From Pelotomaculum isophthalicicum JI (lineage in GTDB: Bacteria > Bacillota > Desulfotomaculia > Desulfotomaculales > Pelotomaculaceae), in the NCBI RefSeq assembly GCF_029478095.1, contig NZ_JAKOAV010000013.1, positions 1 to 64,000 on the forward strand: a stretch of DNA of 64,000 nucleotides, in the 5' to 3' direction. Position numbers and translations under genes: made by a program. Each line of letters opens with the position of its first letter. Positions within the stretch are counted from its first letter, which is position 1. The notes under the pieces are model-generated. The model saw nothing but the letters and a program-made list of their open reading frames with translations, was not told the origin of the DNA and made no database searches. Below, in pieces: positions 49,855 to 59,141 of this stretch.

Positions 49855-50571
49855 ATGAGTACGGTGAGGTTGAAAAATATCTACTGGTCAGTGGCCTTGG
49901 CAAGCCTCGTTCTTGGAGTAATTCTGGCCGTGCAATTCCGCATTACCAGTGATATGCAGCATAATGAGGCTATCCAGAGAACACAGGAATTGGCGCAACA
50001 GGTGGAACAGATGAAAAAAGAACACGAAGTATTACAAACGCAATTACTCAGGATGCGCGGGCAACTGGAAAGTTTGTCCACTGAATCTCTCACGCCACAA
50101 ATTAAAGAAGAGATGGAACTCGCGACGATTTTCGCAGGTATAACCAAACTTACCGGCAGCGGCGTGGAAGTGACTTTAAGAGACAATAACGCCTCACCCA
50201 AATTCACCGACAATCCCAACGCCAATCTCGTTCATGATGAAGACATATTAAGAGTAGTGAACGAACTGAAAGCGGCGGGGGCCGAGGCTGTCGCGATTAA
50301 TGGCCAGCGTGTGATAGCCGCCACCGAGATCAGCTGCAACGGACCCACTATCAGAATAAATAAAAAGGCGCTTGCTCCTCCTTTTGTCATAACTGCCATT
50401 GGCAGCCCTGAAACCTTGGAAAGCGCCTTGAAGATGAGGGGCGGTGTAGTTGACTACTTGCAGTTTTTCGGCATCCAGATTTCAGTTAAGAAGCTGGAAC
50501 AGCTTACAATCCCGGCTTATTCCGGGAGCATCAAGTCGGATTATATAGTTGAAAAGGATATTGACACTTAG
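49855..50571 (+). CDS. DUF881-family membrane-associated protein (first of two)
   Basis: This is a 238-residue protein. ATG 49855 is preceded by AAGGGGT; a GTG is just upstream in frame. The N-terminal membrane anchor (YWSVALASLVLGVILAVQF) is followed by a coiled coil (about 30-85), then the DUF881 domain (VEVTLRDNN, DEDILRVVNELKAAGAEAVAINGQRV, FVITAIGSPETLESAL). DUF881 proteins are linked to division or cell-wall loci in Firmicutes; here they stand alone with the next gene. Confidence 0.9.
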   Translation: MSTVRLKNIYWSVALASLVLGVILAVQFRITSDMQHNEAIQRTQELAQQVEQMKKEHEVLQTQLLRMRGQLESLSTESLTPQIKEEMELATIFAGITKLTGSGVEVTLRDNNASPKFTDNPNANLVHDEDILRVVNELKAAGAEAVAINGQRVIAATEISCNGPTIRINKKALAPPFVITAIGSPETLESALKMRGGVVDYLQFFGIQISVKKLEQLTIPAYSGSIKSDYIVEKDIDT

Positions 50572-50584
50572 GGTGATGCGTTAA

Positions 50585-51334
50585 GTGAAATCAAAAATAG
50601 AGAGATCAGAGAGAGGTTTTAATCTGAATAAGGTTTTTTTCTTGTCAATTTCCTTCGTTGCCGTTTTGTCCGGAGTGCTCCTGGGCTACCAGTTTCGCGC
50701 CACCAGCGCCGGCAATATTGTTGTCCCCCGGGATAGAGAGCAGGAATTGGCTTTGGAGAAAAAAAGCTTGGTAGAGGATTTGCATGAGCTGCAGGTTGAA
50801 ATTTCTGATCTGTCAGTCAAACTGGAGCAAGCCGGGATAGGGCAAAGCGAGGCTAATGAAGCGATGGAAAGAGAACTAGCCAGAATAAGACGATTTGCCG
50901 GTTTAGCCCCAGTGTCCGGGCCGGGAGTGGAGTTGGTTGCGCAAATTCGCCCGGAACAGGACGGGTCCGGTACCGCCTATGAACTAAAAGATATTGCAGA
51001 CCAACATCTTTTAACAATTGTTAACGAATTGAACAAGGCGGGGGCGGAAGCCATAGCCATAAATGGCCAGCGGATCACGCCCATCAGCGAGATACGCCTG
51101 GCCGGCAACCACATCAACGTTAACGGGACTCCCATATCACCTCCTTACCATATCATCGCCATCGGCAATGCCTCTGCTCTGAAGAGCAGGCTGGAATTGA
51201 AAGGTGGCCTTGCCGAAAGTCTCCTAAGCAATTATGGCATTTCAGTCGAAACGCAGGAAAAAAATGAGGTTGTGATACCGGCTTTTGCAGGGGAGCTGAA
51301 TTTTGAATATGCGAAACCTGTTAAAGAGAATTAA
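50585..51334 (+). CDS. DUF881-family membrane-associated protein (second of two)
   Basis: This 249-residue protein, from GTG 50585, is only 13 bases after the first DUF881 gene. Same layout: membrane helix (FFLSISFVAVLSGVLLGYQF), coiled coil, then DUF881 (VELVAQIRPEQDGSG, HLLTIVNELNKAGAEAIAINGQRI, HIIAIGNASALKSRLELKGG). The pair is clearly paralogous and probably acts as a heterodimer. Confidence 0.9.
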   Translation: MKSKIERSERGFNLNKVFFLSISFVAVLSGVLLGYQFRATSAGNIVVPRDREQELALEKKSLVEDLHELQVEISDLSVKLEQAGIGQSEANEAMERELARIRRFAGLAPVSGPGVELVAQIRPEQDGSGTAYELKDIADQHLLTIVNELNKAGAEAIAINGQRITPISEIRLAGNHINVNGTPISPPYHIIAIGNASALKSRLELKGGLAESLLSNYGISVETQEKNEVVIPAFAGELNFEYAKPVKEN

Positions 51335-51378
51335 TCCCGTACGGTTATTCGACGACAATGGCGGCAATCGTTTTTCTT

Positions 51379-53259
51379 CTAAGTCTGGCGCCAGGCCATA
51401 AAATCCCGGCACGAAGTATAACCGTAAAAACCGAACAGATCCTCCCTTGCGGGAAGCAATTCCACTACCTTTTCCGGCTGTCCGCCGTTGGCCCCGATTA
51501 TCCAGATGGCATTATCCCGTACATACAGGACATGGTCTCCATCTTTTGACCAGACTGGCTGGTACACGCCCGTTCCGGCGTCCGTCAGGGGGTGAGCGCC
51601 GGAGCCGTCCGAATTCTGGACCCAGAGTGTGCGTGTCGCCACCCAGGCAGCCAGTTCCCCGTCGTTATCAAAGCCCCACACCTGATCGCCCAGGTTCTTG
51701 GCGGCCACGAAAGCGATGCGGCTGCCGTCCGGAGAGAATGAGGGGTCGATAGCGACACTGCCTTCTGGATTCTTAAGCTTCTGAACGATCCCGGACGCCA
51801 GGTCTATAGTGGCCAGGCTTTTTCTTGACCAGACAATACGCCAGTCGCCCGTCACCATCAGCAGGCTCCCCTGCGGTGACAAGGACTGCCACCCTTTGTG
51901 AGCAAGACCGGTACTGAGGAGTTTAGGTTCGGCATCTCCCAGCCGAAAGCTCCATAAACCCATTCCGTCAGCCGCCAAGGAAGCTGAGTGTAATGGGTCC
52001 AACCAATATAGCAAACCTTTACCGTCGGGCCACCAGGCAGCTACCTGTATACCGGCCTGTGGAACCACCAGTCGCTGAACAGGCTGACCGCCATCAACAT
52101 CAATGGTATAAAGTGCATCACTGCGGTCCTGTGGTTCATCCGACGGCAGCGTAACATTGTAAGCCAGGGACTTGCCGTCAGGCGACCAGGTCAAATGAAA
52201 CGTTCCTTCGGACTGGACCAGCCGGCGCGGTTCACCGTTCGCCGGTACCAACCAGACGCCATTTTGTATGGCTACCGCCAGCACGTTATCAATGGGCGAC
52301 CAAAAAAATCTCTGGCGACCGACAGGCTCGGGCAGCCCCTGAACCTGGTGGGCCAGCGAACCGTCCCGGCGTACCAGCCAAAGCGGGCCGGTACCGGCAT
52401 CTTGATCGGTGACGCGGATAAACGCCAGCCACTGGCCGTCGTAAGACCAGGCTGGTTGCAACGCCCTGCCGGACCCGGTCAGTTGCTTGACCTCTCCCGT
52501 TTCGCCATCAAGCGCGTAGAGCAAACCCTGCCGGATGAAAGCCAGGTCGCCTTGATCCTTGAAGGCGGCTGTATTCACATCCGGGGGATCCGTTACTGGA
52601 TTGCTGGAGTCCACTGGTGTTGCTACAGCCAGGGTTTTTAAAGTTTGATTTAAAATGGTCGCTAGCTCCGCGCGAGTTATCTTTTCGTCAGGTTTGAATT
52701 CGCTGCCGGTGTACCTCATTATACTGGTGTTGAAGACAAAGCTGATATCAGATTGTTGTTTTTGGGTCAAATTAGTTGTATCAATATAATTCGGCCACAT
52801 CATGGTGGTAATAACCGACAGCTTTTTTGCCGCAAAAGAGTCAGCTATCGCACTGGCTACTTCTGCTCTAGTGACAGCTTCATAAGGTTTAAACTTTCTG
52901 CCGGTGATATTAAAGATATTTTTATAGCCCATAATCATTGAAGCTTTACTATACCATATATTGTCCTCCACATCGTCATACAAGTCAGAAGGGACAGGTG
53001 CTTTTATAAACTTTAAGTCATCATAATTCAAATCGAAGGTTTTAATTAAACATACTGCCAGTTGCGCCCGGTCAACAAATTCGTCCGGGTTGAATTTATT
53101 GCCTCCTGTACCAATCATTATCCCTTTTTCGTAAACGGCTTCAATGTCAGCGGAAGCCTGGTGCGACTGAATGTCGTCAAAGGGTATCCGGGCAAAACCC
53201 GCGTGCGGGACTATCAGAAGAGTTGATACTAACAAAAAAATTAACAAAGCTCTTTTCAT
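51379..53259 (-). CDS. SLH-anchored TolB/WD40-propeller surface protein
   Basis: This is a 626-residue exported protein. The signal peptide ends at about HAGFARI. Three SLH motifs (about 30-200; NKFNPDEFVDRAQLAVCLIK, KFKPYEAVTRAEVASAIADS, EFKPDEKITRAELATILNQ) anchor it to the cell wall. They are followed by a propeller whose blades (PAWSYDGQWLAFIR, LTWSPDGKSLAYN, DPSFSPDGSRIAFVA, QPVWSKDGDHVLYV) resemble those of the lipoprotein at 32710. A remnant of this type of SLH segment is at 13384-13449. Confidence 0.93.
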   Translation of the reverse strand: MKRALLIFLLVSTLLIVPHAGFARIPFDDIQSHQASADIEAVYEKGIMIGTGGNKFNPDEFVDRAQLAVCLIKTFDLNYDDLKFIKAPVPSDLYDDVEDNIWYSKASMIMGYKNIFNITGRKFKPYEAVTRAEVASAIADSFAAKKLSVITTMMWPNYIDTTNLTQKQQSDISFVFNTSIMRYTGSEFKPDEKITRAELATILNQTLKTLAVATPVDSSNPVTDPPDVNTAAFKDQGDLAFIRQGLLYALDGETGEVKQLTGSGRALQPAWSYDGQWLAFIRVTDQDAGTGPLWLVRRDGSLAHQVQGLPEPVGRQRFFWSPIDNVLAVAIQNGVWLVPANGEPRRLVQSEGTFHLTWSPDGKSLAYNVTLPSDEPQDRSDALYTIDVDGGQPVQRLVVPQAGIQVAAWWPDGKGLLYWLDPLHSASLAADGMGLWSFRLGDAEPKLLSTGLAHKGWQSLSPQGSLLMVTGDWRIVWSRKSLATIDLASGIVQKLKNPEGSVAIDPSFSPDGSRIAFVAAKNLGDQVWGFDNDGELAAWVATRTLWVQNSDGSGAHPLTDAGTGVYQPVWSKDGDHVLYVRDNAIWIIGANGGQPEKVVELLPAREDLFGFYGYTSCRDFMAWRQT

Positions 53260-53607
53260 GGTTCTCCTCTTTCTTCACTTGTATTTAAAATGTTGGACGA
53301 TTGAGAGTACTAAAAGGTTCATCATGTCATGGTAAAATAGCGTGGAAAAAGGGGACATGGCTTACGTTCATGGCCCCGGTGGGTGGAACGCATGGGTTTA
53401 TAAAAAAGATATCGTCTTTCATCCTTTTTGATCCTTAATGATCACCAGGAGGATGAGCGACGCCTCGTTGATTAAAATAATGCCAGCTGTGCTTCGCATA
53501 ACAGTTTTTTTCTGTAAAGGTTATTTGTTTCAGAGGCTAACAGAGCTTGGGTGGAGAAATTATATTTTTAAAATGCTTTCTGGTAAAATTATGGAGGTAA
53601 TCCTTAT
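53260..53607. other. Intergenic stretch with a possible fragment
   Basis: A short forward frame from 53357 reads MAYVHGPGGWNAWVYKKDIV to a stop; I do not recognise it. Nothing else obvious precedes the methyltransferase gene, apart from its ribosome site (ATGGAGG). Confidence 0.35.
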
Positions 53608-54366
53608 ATGTATGAGACAATACGATTTGATCAAGTGGCAGACTTGTATGATCACTATGTGAATGTCGATTTTGATATTGATTTCTTTCTTAAAGAAGCT
53701 AAGAAGGCAAAAGGCAAGATATTAGAATTAACATCGGGTACCGGCAGAGTATCCATGCCCCTGTTAAACGCCGGTATAGATCTAACTTGTGTCGATTACT
53801 CAGGAGAGATGCTGGCAGTTCTGAAAAAGAAAATAGAGAAAAGCGGGTTGAACTGCCAAGTGCATAATATGGATATTACCGAGCTTTCATTGGAGAATAA
53901 ATATGATCTTATTTTAATTCCGTTTAATTCATTATCAGAAATAACAGAGAAAAGAAAACATAAAAAAACTCTTGAAGGAGTATATAATCACCTGACTGAA
54001 ACCGGGGTGTTTATTTGTACGTTGCATAACCCCAAAATACGTCTTAAGACTATTGATGGTACACTTAGGCATATGGGAAAGTACCAAATTAGTAATGACA
54101 GAACATTGATTATGCAGTATATTTTTAATTATAGTGATAAGTCTCAAATAGTAAGCGGGCTGCAATTTTATGAGATTTATGATAATAATAACAATTTAAT
54201 TGGGAAAAGATATCTTGATGTGAACTTTTATTTGTTTCAAAAGAAAGAATTTGAAGAACTGATAAAATTAGTGGGTTACCAAATTATAGATTTGTACGGA
54301 GACTATTCTTATTCCAGATTCGACGAAGAGACCAGTCCATATATGATTTGGAAACTGAAACGATGA
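53608..54366 (+). CDS. Class I SAM-dependent methyltransferase
   Basis: This is a 252-residue protein. ATG 53608 follows TGGAGG. Motif I is ILELTSGTGRVSMPLL (about 38-53), then the acidic end of strand 2 (LTCVDYSGEML) and NMDITELSL, the fold of small class I methyltransferases. The substrate is unknown. The gene at 54397 follows in the same direction after 30 bases. Confidence 0.88.
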   Translation: MYETIRFDQVADLYDHYVNVDFDIDFFLKEAKKAKGKILELTSGTGRVSMPLLNAGIDLTCVDYSGEMLAVLKKKIEKSGLNCQVHNMDITELSLENKYDLILIPFNSLSEITEKRKHKKTLEGVYNHLTETGVFICTLHNPKIRLKTIDGTLRHMGKYQISNDRTLIMQYIFNYSDKSQIVSGLQFYEIYDNNNNLIGKRYLDVNFYLFQKKEFEELIKLVGYQIIDLYGDYSYSRFDEETSPYMIWKLKR

Positions 54367-54396
54367 CAGCAATGATTAGGAAGTGGGGAGTAAAAA

Positions 54397-54906
54397 ATGG
54401 TTGCTAAAATGCCCGTTCCCGTTCTGATTGAGAAGCAGCCACAGCTTATGGCTGTAATCACCACTAAAGGTGATCCAAACGTTGTTATGGAAAAAGCTAT
54501 GCCTGCCTTGTATGGAGCGGTCTATCATTTGAAGTTCCAATTGAAAAAGCAGGGAATAGATTTCAAAGTCGGGAAGTTAATCGGCCGTTGGCCGGATGCT
54601 CATCTGGTTCCCCAAAATGAGTGGACGGGCATTTGGGGTTTGCCGGTGCCGTCAGGGACAACTGAGTTGCTGCAAAAGAGTGATGAATATCCAGTGCGGA
54701 TTGAACTTTGGGAGTATGGCACAGTAGCGGAGATTTTACATGTTGGCCCTTATTCAGAAGAAGGTCCCGCAGTCGAACGCCTGCATAATTTTATCGAAGA
54801 AAACGGCTTTGAAATTACCGGGTCACATGAAGAGGAGTATTTAACCAAACCGACATCCAAAGTTGTAAAAACGATTATCAGATATCCGGTTGGGAAGAAG
54901 GCGTAG
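54397..54906 (+). CDS. GyrI-like small-molecule-binding domain protein
   Basis: This is a 169-residue protein, ATG 54397 behind AAGTGGGGAG. It matches the GyrI/SHS2 duplicate-like fold: PVLIEKQPQLMAVITTKGDPN, PVPSGTTELLQKSDEYPVRIELWEYGTVAEILHVGPYSEEGPAVERLHNFIEENGFEI. The last part is the AraC-effector-binding half. A sensor of drug-like ligands or simply a cytosolic binding protein. Confidence 0.88.
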   Translation: MVAKMPVPVLIEKQPQLMAVITTKGDPNVVMEKAMPALYGAVYHLKFQLKKQGIDFKVGKLIGRWPDAHLVPQNEWTGIWGLPVPSGTTELLQKSDEYPVRIELWEYGTVAEILHVGPYSEEGPAVERLHNFIEENGFEITGSHEEEYLTKPTSKVVKTIIRYPVGKKA

Positions 54907-54917
54907 AAATGGTTAGG

Positions 54918-55727
54918 TTACAACGAGCCCTCTTTGCTCTGCCGGATGGACTGTTGCAGCGCGCCGTCCCCGTTAAACAGCTTTTTGTAAGAAAGACCGA
55001 CGAGGATGATGCAGCCAATAGCCACGGCGGCTGAAATCATCAGCATGACTACAATTTGATAACGCACGGCTTCCCGCGGATCAGCCCCGCCCAGGATCTG
55101 GCCGGTCATCATGCCCGGCAGACTGACCAATCCCACCACCATCAACGAATTGATGGTAGGAGTCATACCGGCTCTAACGGCTTCGCGGACACTGGTCTGG
55201 ATGGCCTCCCAGGGGGTGGCTCCAAAAGTGAGCATGGTCTCGATTAAAGCCGAGCCGGACCTGGCCTCGCTGTACAAACGGTCCAGGGAGACGGCTATTC
55301 CGTTCATTGCGTTGCCCAGAATCATCCCGAAAATGGGAATGACAATTCTGGCGGAATACCAGGGCTCCGGGGCGATTATCAGAACGGTAACGATCGAACC
55401 GACCAGAAAGGTACTGGCCAGAAGAGAGGCGAAAGCCAGCACGGTGGGGTAGTTGGGGACGTTCGGTGTTCTTGTTACCGCTGTTTTTGCGGCGATGTAG
55501 CACATCAGGGTCACTATGGCAATAATCAGGAAGAGGTTATTAATTTTAAAGATATAGGTGAGAGCGTAGCCGACGAGCACGAGTTGGACGAAGGTCCGGA
55601 TAGTACCCCAGATTAGGGGCCTTAGCAAGCCCAGTTTTAAGAAAGAGGAGATTCCCCCGGTTATAAGCACCAATAAGACTGTAAAAGCCAGTTGAAAGTT
55701 TGAAATGGGTATAGTGGCGTTTTCCAT
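54918..55727 (-). CDS. fetB: FetB/YbbM-type ABC exporter permease (UPF0014)
   Basis: This is a 269-residue permease, ATG 55727, with about seven membrane helices. ATPWEAIQTSVREAVRAGMTPTINSLMVVGLVSLPGMMTGQILGG is the UPF0014 signature. It follows the FetA-like ATPase by one base. In E. coli FetAB exports iron; the substrate here is inferred. Confidence 0.93.
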   Translation of the reverse strand: MENATIPISNFQLAFTVLLVLITGGISSFLKLGLLRPLIWGTIRTFVQLVLVGYALTYIFKINNLFLIIAIVTLMCYIAAKTAVTRTPNVPNYPTVLAFASLLASTFLVGSIVTVLIIAPEPWYSARIVIPIFGMILGNAMNGIAVSLDRLYSEARSGSALIETMLTFGATPWEAIQTSVREAVRAGMTPTINSLMVVGLVSLPGMMTGQILGGADPREAVRYQIVVMLMISAAVAIGCIILVGLSYKKLFNGDGALQQSIRQSKEGSL

Positions 55728-55728
55728 G

Positions 55729-56382
55729 TTATTCCCCCCTTTGCTGTTTCCCTATATCCAGGAAGGAAACATGGCGCAAACCTTCATAATCATTATTATG
55801 GGTCACCAGCAAAGCGGCACGGGAAGGGCCTTCCAGCCATTGGGACAGAGTCAGGTGCAGGGCCCGGCGCGATTCTTCGTCCAAAGCCGCGGCGGGCTCG
55901 TCCAGCAGCATAACCTTGGGGCCGATTAGCAATGCCCTGACGAAGGCCAGCCTGGCGGCCTCACCTCCGGAAAGCGTTCTGGCGTCCTGTTCCCATAGAC
56001 TATCACTAAGCAGCAATTTCTTCATATAAATCCTGGCTTGGTCCAGATTCAATCCTCTTTTGGACAGCAGCTTTGTCTCAAAGGGTTTGGCCAGGTTGCC
56101 GGCAACCGTTCCGTCGAAGAGGGCCGGCTTTTGGGCCAGGTAGTGCACGTCAGCTCTCCAGGTGGTCCCCGGTATCTGCAGCCAGTTCTGTCCTTCCAGG
56201 AAGACATCCCCGCTGTCACAGGGCTGTAGCCTGGCCAGGATCCGGAGCAAGGTGGATTTCCCCGACCCCGAATAGCCTTGCACCACCAGGATATTGCCGG
56301 ACGCTACCGAGCCGGAAACAGTAACTTGGCGCGATTGGCCAAAACCAAGGGTGTAGGTTACGTCGTTAAATTGAAAATGCAT
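55729..56382 (-). CDS. fetA: FetA/YbbL-type ABC exporter ATPase
   Basis: This is a 217-residue ATPase, ATG 56382. Walker A is GYSGSGKS (36-43), signature LSGGE, Walker B VMLLDEPAAALDEES, H-loop LLVTHNN. It pairs with the FetB-like permease immediately downstream. No metal-responsive site was recognised in front of it. Confidence 0.93.
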   Translation of the reverse strand: MHFQFNDVTYTLGFGQSRQVTVSGSVASGNILVVQGYSGSGKSTLLRILARLQPCDSGDVFLEGQNWLQIPGTTWRADVHYLAQKPALFDGTVAGNLAKPFETKLLSKRGLNLDQARIYMKKLLLSDSLWEQDARTLSGGEAARLAFVRALLIGPKVMLLDEPAAALDEESRRALHLTLSQWLEGPSRAALLVTHNNDYEGLRHVSFLDIGKQQRGE

Positions 56383-56455
56383 TTTTTATACCTGCCTAAA
56401 TTCCGATAAATATCTCCCGGTGATCCAATACTAATATTCATTGTGCGCTTCAAGC

Positions 56456-56893
56456 CTATGTTTCTTCTTCTTTTACCAGGCGAATAGACCAGGAAGATAT
56501 TTTACCGGCCGCATTGTATAAGACGCCTTTTCCGATATACTCTGAGTCATTAATTTTTGTCAAAAATTCAGAGCCGAATAAATCTCCTTTTTCAGTGCTG
56601 AACAAGGAAATAATTGAATCGTCAATGACCACGAATCTTCCTAATAATGTCCCCAGCCCTGGGTTAAAGGATTTCCACGAAGTAAAGTCCTTTTCGAAGG
56701 GGACGATTTCATAGTCGTTTCTTAATTCTACCGGGTCTTCTCCTGAAAGAGTCATATAACTATTATTTAACCACAAATCATTAAGGTGGGTTATTTCGGA
56801 CTGTCCTTCAACATTTGATGGATTACCGTTTTCATCATAATAGATCCCTTTTGCGAGCCATATGCCTTCTAAAAATAAATAAGTATGTTTCAT
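56456..56893 (-). CDS. Small cytoplasmic protein, possibly lipocalin-like
   Basis: This is a 145-residue protein from ATG 56893 (GGAGGTTATTT upstream); the frame up to 56929 is not supported. It begins MKHTYLFLEGIWLAKGIYYDENG and has many short strands (VEGQSEITHLN, YMTLSGEDPVEL, LGRFVVIDDSIISLF). It resembles lipocalin-type DUF1579-like proteins, but I cannot name a family. Confidence 0.6.
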   Translation of the reverse strand: MKHTYLFLEGIWLAKGIYYDENGNPSNVEGQSEITHLNDLWLNNSYMTLSGEDPVELRNDYEIVPFEKDFTSWKSFNPGLGTLLGRFVVIDDSIISLFSTEKGDLFGSEFLTKINDSEYIGKGVLYNAAGKISSWSIRLVKEEET

Positions 56894-57032
56894 AAATAAC
56901 CTCCAAAATTTTATACTATCGGTGAACATAATTGTGAATGAACACTAAACACTTTTTAACATGGAATTAGTCAAAAGGCAAGATGAACAGTGAAAAAACA
57001 GCCGTTTATATAAACGGGGGAGGGGCCGTTGT

Positions 57033-57713
57033 ATGAGCAATGACATTAAAATGAAGTTCGACCATGTTTCTATGAATTATGACCGTCAAAGAAAGCAGTT
57101 GATTCCTTGTTTCAATGATTTTTACGGTATCGCCGTATCATTAATCGAGCCGGTATGCGAAAGGCCAACTGTTTTAGACATCGGCGCCGGAACCGGACTT
57201 TTCTCTTCATTCCTCCTGGGCAAAATTCCTGAGGCAAGGTTAACTTTAATCGATATCTCGGAAAAGATGCTGCAGGTCGCTAAAGATAGATTTAAGAATG
57301 TAAGTGACGTAAAGTATATAGCCGGTGATTACACTAATTACGTTTCACCCCGGAAATATGACATGATCATTTCAGCTTTATCCATCCATCATCTTGATGA
57401 CGATCAGAAGCTCAAATTGTACAAGCAGTGTTACTTGATGCTCAAACCAAACGGGATATTCATAAACGCTGATCAAGTAAGAGGAAACACGCCATATACT
57501 GACTCCATCTTTAAAAAACATTGGAAATCAGGTGTTGAAAACAGTGGACTATCAAGAGAAGAGATAGCGTCCGGCTACGAGAGAATCAAGCTGGATAAGG
57601 AAGCTACCCTTCCCCAACAACTAAGCTGGCTTGAAGAAGCCGGTTTCTCGGATGTTGACTGTGTTTATAAATACTATCATTTCGCGGTTATGTTCGGGAG
57701 AAAGCTGGTTTGA
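57033..57713 (+). CDS. Class I SAM-dependent methyltransferase
   Basis: This is a 226-residue protein. ATG 57033 lies behind GGGGGAGGGG. Motif I is VLDIGAGTGLFSSFLLG, strand 2 ends LTLIDISEKML, and AGDYTNY and MIISALSIHHLDDDQK match the UbiE-like methyltransferase fold. The C-terminal WLEEAGFSDVDCVYKYYHFAVM is typical. Independent of the 53608 methyltransferase, with which it shares no particular similarity outside the fold. Confidence 0.9.
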   Translation: MSNDIKMKFDHVSMNYDRQRKQLIPCFNDFYGIAVSLIEPVCERPTVLDIGAGTGLFSSFLLGKIPEARLTLIDISEKMLQVAKDRFKNVSDVKYIAGDYTNYVSPRKYDMIISALSIHHLDDDQKLKLYKQCYLMLKPNGIFINADQVRGNTPYTDSIFKKHWKSGVENSGLSREEIASGYERIKLDKEATLPQQLSWLEEAGFSDVDCVYKYYHFAVMFGRKLV

Positions 57714-57727
57714 TTTAATCATGTGGC

Positions 57728-57949
57728 TTAAGGTTTTCTTAAAAAATCAGCCAGAGGCTTGAACAGCGCCTCGATCGGCGCATTGGGCTTGAATGGCCGT
57801 ATGCCGTATACCTGCGGGATGGTAAGGGCCATGCCGATGACCAGAAAGACTGAAAAAGCCGCCAATTCCCGCCACATCTTCTTCCGTACCAGGCCGGGCA
57901 CCTCAAGCCAAATAATCAGCGCAAAAGCCAGCAGCACCAATATTATCAT
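57728..57949 (-). CDS. Small two-helix membrane protein at the end of the germination operon
   Basis: This is a 73-residue protein with two membrane helices (MIILVLLAFALIIWL, ELAAFSVFLVIGMALTI) and a basic loop. It follows the second GerB gene by 31 bases. Small proteins of this kind are found at the ends of ger operons (GerD/E-like 'fourth subunits'); assignment is by context. Confidence 0.65.
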   Translation of the reverse strand: MIILVLLAFALIIWLEVPGLVRKKMWRELAAFSVFLVIGMALTIPQVYGIRPFKPNAPIEALFKPLADFLRKP

Positions 57950-57980
57950 AAAACTTGTCAGCTCCCTTTCAGCGTTTTCT

Positions 57981-59078
57981 TCAATTCTGCTTTACTCCCT
58001 GCCCCCTGATTACGGCAACGACCAGCAGCAGGAGGGGGATGCCCGCCATAAATATCAGTTCGGCAGGCGCGAACAAACTCAGGAAAGCGAATAAATCCAT
58101 AATACTGTCATGCGCCATGATGGACAGGGCCAAAAGGATTACCCCCACAGGCAAGACCAGCGGCTTGTAATCCTTCAGTTCCAGCCACTGGACGCTGCCC
58201 AGCACCGCCGCCCTGTATAGAATGCTGATTTTGATCAGGGCTCCGGCCACCCAGATAATCATAATGATAGGCTCCAGGCGATCCAGAAAATTGGCCAGGT
58301 GAATCATCCTGGCCCCGTTTAAGGCGGGGAAAAACCACCCGGCAGTGACCTCCGGACCGAATATAGCTATAATGTCAACAAATGCAATAATCATAAAAAA
58401 CCTGGTGATTATAGTGGCCGACGCGGCAATTTTAAACGCTTCTTTTGTTTTATTCAAGTAAGGAATAAGTACAGCCATGATGAAGATTTCCCCCATCCAG
58501 AGAGCAGGCATTGCGGCGCCTTTGATAATAGGCACGGATCCGTTGTCAACAAAAACCGGCAGTAGTTTTTTCAAGTCCATTTCCGGGGTGGCCATAATCA
58601 CCAGAAGAATATTCGACACCAGGATGACGGGCAGGACAATCTCATTTGCCCGGGTGAACACCTCCAGGCCGTTGCGCACAGCATAAGCGGCTATCCCAAC
58701 AATTAGTATCATAAAAACAATCATTGGTGTTTCAGGCATAAAGGCGGAGACCAAAAAAGTGCCGTACTCCCTGATGATTTCGCCATTGATATGGATATAA
58801 AACCAGATGTACAGGAGAGCGACAACCTTCCCCGGCCATCTGCCCAGGATTGCCTCCGGATACTGAAAAATGGTTTTGCCCGGAAAACGCAAGCTTAGGT
58901 TTACCGCCAGCCAGGCGATTAGTAGACCCAAAAGGATGGCCAGCAGCATTGAGATCCAACTGTCCTGCTTGGCTAAACGAGCGACTGAGGAGGTAATAAA
59001 AATTGAGGCAGTGGCTATAACCATGCTCACCATCAAGAAAATTGCTTGTTTGCCCTCAATTTTGCCCCTTTCAAGCAT
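57981..59078 (-). CDS. Spore germination permease, GerB/GerKB family (second copy)
   Basis: This is a 365-residue, ten-helix permease of the endospore germination (GerAB/ArcD) family: GKIEGKQAIFLMVSMVIATASIF, then SMLLAILLGLLIAWLAVNLSLRFPGKTIFQYPEAILG and GLEVFTRANEIVLPVILVSNI. ATG 59078. It is a near paralogue of the permease at 60329-61429 in the same operon. B-subunits determine nutrient specificity, so two could extend the receptor's range. Confidence 0.93.
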   Translation of the reverse strand: MLERGKIEGKQAIFLMVSMVIATASIFITSSVARLAKQDSWISMLLAILLGLLIAWLAVNLSLRFPGKTIFQYPEAILGRWPGKVVALLYIWFYIHINGEIIREYGTFLVSAFMPETPMIVFMILIVGIAAYAVRNGLEVFTRANEIVLPVILVSNILLVIMATPEMDLKKLLPVFVDNGSVPIIKGAAMPALWMGEIFIMAVLIPYLNKTKEAFKIAASATIITRFFMIIAFVDIIAIFGPEVTAGWFFPALNGARMIHLANFLDRLEPIIMIIWVAGALIKISILYRAAVLGSVQWLELKDYKPLVLPVGVILLALSIMAHDSIMDLFAFLSLFAPAELIFMAGIPLLLLVVAVIRGQGVKQN

Positions 59079-59141
59079 GACCGCTCACCGCCTTCATTGC
59101 TTCATACTTACCTCCCCGCCGGGGTTGAAGTTTTATCCGGG

